Shown: piece after piece, positions 62,198-64,000 of the stretch
Layout of the letters: each line of letters begins with the position of its first letter
How positions within the stretch are numbered: position 1 is the stretch's first letter
From: Berghia stephanieae
Taxonomy: Eukaryota; Mollusca; Gastropoda; Nudibranchia; Aeolidiidae
Assembly: GCA_034508935.3 (NCBI GenBank)
Contig: CM067445.1
Location: 25,677,983 to 25,741,982, forward strand
Direction: 5' to 3'
Length of the DNA: 64,000 bases
Made by a program: the position numbers and the translations under genes
Notes under the pieces: generated by a model
Told to the model about the DNA's origin: nothing
What the model saw: only the letters and a program-made list of their open reading frames with translations
Databases searched by the model: none

Positions 62198-62362
62198 ATG
62201 ACAGACATGAGAAGAATAGAATTGTCGTCTGTGAAAACTTCAGAGAAGGAACCTAAAGTGAAAAGAAAAGCTAAAACTGTGCGACTTGTTCTTTCTCTTG
62301 GTGAATCGAATGCAACGTCGTGCCCAGAATACTCATTTGCTGACCTGATCAAAGCCGAGAAT
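62198..62362 (+). CDS. UBN1: Ubinuclein (UBN1/UBN2) homologue, first coding exon (partial gene)
   Basis: The frame opens at ATG 62198 (context tcaaaATGac) and runs 55 codons to a donor, GAGAAT|GTAAGC. The block KTVRLVLSLGESNATSCPEY followed by SFADLIKAEN matches the N-terminal homology region of ubinuclein, where human UBN1 has VRITLTLFEPDHKRCPEF and PELVKN. In animals this segment contacts the WD repeats of HIRA in the HIRA-UBN1-CABIN1 complex that deposits histone H3.3. The rest of the gene lies beyond the right edge; I find no second exon up to 64000. UBN1 and UBN2 split in vertebrates, so a single invertebrate ubinuclein is expected. Assignment rests on this one exon. Confidence 0.65.
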
Positions 62363-64000
62363 GTAAGCTATGCAATATTTCATATTACTGCCATTAAAGT
62401 TTTTTCCTCATGATTTCATAAACACGAGAGTGATTTCATCTGCTTGTTTCCCAAATCCCCAATTATTTTCTTTCTTACATGATTTTGCTGACCTTTGTCC
62501 ACATTATACCAGTCTCAAATGTGTCCTTTGCCCAGTCAGCAGACATCCCGTTTCGAACCCTAATCATGATAACACTCGGGAAATATGGCTTCACTTTGGC
62601 TTTGAACCGTATCTGGTTGTGGTGAATATTATAACTCTAGACTCGGTTTGTAATAATGGCATATCTTGCTTCTATCAACGCCCCTTTCCCCCGTCATAAT
62701 AATTGTATTATAAGTGGTTTTGCGGTGTCAATTTATTTTCATTTTCTCAATGTTTTCACTTTCATTTCTCAAATCCTCATACTTTGAGATGCATGGCATA
62801 GACGGTGATTATGCATGAGGAAAGTGAAAGTGAACAAGTCAATTTACATGCCTCTGCCATCTTGTCCCCACCCTCAGAGCTCCGGAGGACTGTTTGTAGT
62901 TATTGTTGGTTGTTAGTCCCATAGGCATAGATCCATTTTCCAAAATACACCCGACAAACAACACACCTTGGGGATTATTTATAATATGTACTGGTTTTGT
63001 ATATTTGGGACATGGGGCTTACCCCGGTTTCGCCATTAGTTATATTTATCATACTGCTGCGGTGCAGGCGCAGGAAATATACTTTCGATGAATAATGCGC
63101 ATGCCAATGTCTATAATATAACGTTATATATCCTTGACACTGAGCGCACCTCTTAATTTCTAACCTGATAAATATAGTATCTAAATAATGTGTGTAATGT
63201 TCACACGCGTAACTATCAATCGTCTTTACGACCGTTACAATTACACACTAACAAACTCGTCGATAAAACCAGCGAAACTTGAAGGGTTGAGAGACCGATG
63301 GTTGAAATGGTTTCTATAGCAACAGTTTAGGGACGGGGGGGGGGGGGGGGTGGGGGGGGGGGGGTAGATCGCTTTCACTATACTGTTTTCATTAAAGACA
63401 TCGCAAATGGCATAAAAGCATAATTAAACTATGTGGATTTCTTTTCTTTGGGGGGGGGGGGGGGGGGGGGGGTGTGTTCTGTCAACACAGTCTTGACTGG
63501 TTTCTTTGTGACGGTTCGTTTGTAATTTTTAAAGTTTCTTTATGGGATGTCATTGGTTAGACTTTAGTGAGTTGTGCTTTTTTTTAAACGAAAAATAACA
63601 ATCGCTTGATACGCAAAAAAAACAAACAAACAAAAAACAATTATTATCTTGCAGTAACACTGATTACTTCGTACATAATAATTAATAAATTCAGACTAGA
63701 TTCCTGAGTATTGTTTAATTAGAAGTGGGAGGGAGTTCGTTGGTGGAACAACAGATTGTGTGAAGAAGGTCAGATCTATTTATAGATATACCTCTCGTAT
63801 TCGGCCTTTTTCTAGTCGATCAGTAACATGAAAACGTGAGTGGAAAAATTGTCGCTCGGTCGCTGAAAGGTTGAGGTTCAAACCGGAATAGCCGTATGTG
63901 GAAAGATTGCCATGCTCGGCTGCGTCGCCGGGCATCGATTTATAGAGATATTAGTGATCGGATTTTAACGGGAGTTTCGGGGCTGCAGGAGGACATACTG
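62363..64000. other. First intron of the ubinuclein gene (incomplete)
   Basis: No second exon recognised. It contains two long poly-G tracts (about 63336-63364 and 63451-63472) and otherwise unremarkable AT-rich sequence. Confidence 0.5.

Overview
This 64 kb window is AT-rich animal DNA from what looks like an invertebrate, plausibly a marine lophotrochozoan such as a mollusc. Genes are split by GT-AG introns of about 0.3-5 kb. They are surrounded by tRNA-derived SINEs, LINE, mariner and hAT relics, long microsatellites and very long poly-C/poly-G runs. The species assignment is inference; the host genes are conserved across animals.

Host genes. (1) 677-5303, + strand: last five exons of AASDH (ACSF4), giving the C-terminal PQQ-type beta-propeller. 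(2) 7394-16770 (possibly 17036), - strand: MAT2B, the regulatory beta subunit of methionine adenosyltransferase II, in five recognised coding exons; it converges on AASDH. (3) 19753-21039, + strand: an intronless 428-codon reading frame of unknown family with five DHxY tetrapeptides, the HCF-1-binding motif. (4) 62198-62362, + strand: first coding exon of an ubinuclein (UBN1/2) homologue that runs off the right edge. There are also weaker coding-like stretches at about 18994-19236 (-), 23622-23853 (-) and 27553-27897 (+).

Accessory regions. From 25.8 to 31.9 kb and again from 58.2 to 59.1 kb lies a cluster of diverged, head-to-tail non-coding repeats of about 0.5 kb. One unit is split by a 26.3 kb nest of mobile elements (31888-58211). 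The outer layer is a Ty3/gypsy-class LTR retrotransposon on the - strand with 750 bp LTRs (two differences between them) and a GTTAT target duplication. Its integrase lies before the reverse transcriptase/RNase H end, as in Gmr1-like elements. A 14.5 kb Polinton/Maverick (37616-52108, duplication TACTGC) sits in its protease region. A 2.1 kb non-autonomous hAT (33530-35642, duplication CCTCATGT) sits in its RNase H region. A related 2.7 kb hAT (54088-56743) sits in its leader.

The Polinton keeps recognisable PolB, packaging ATPase, integrase with chromodomain, penton-like and double-jelly-roll capsid proteins, a pVI-like protein, an adenain-like protease and two PC4-like domains, one of them at the front of the polymerase region. 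Both virus-like elements are broken fossils. Smaller nests are also visible: a solo LTR inside a SINE (59485-59900), an hAT-like element in a poly-C tract (12051-13367), a TTA-flanked inverted-repeat element in an AASDH intron (2261-3147), and a large foldback just downstream of AASDH (5570-5772).
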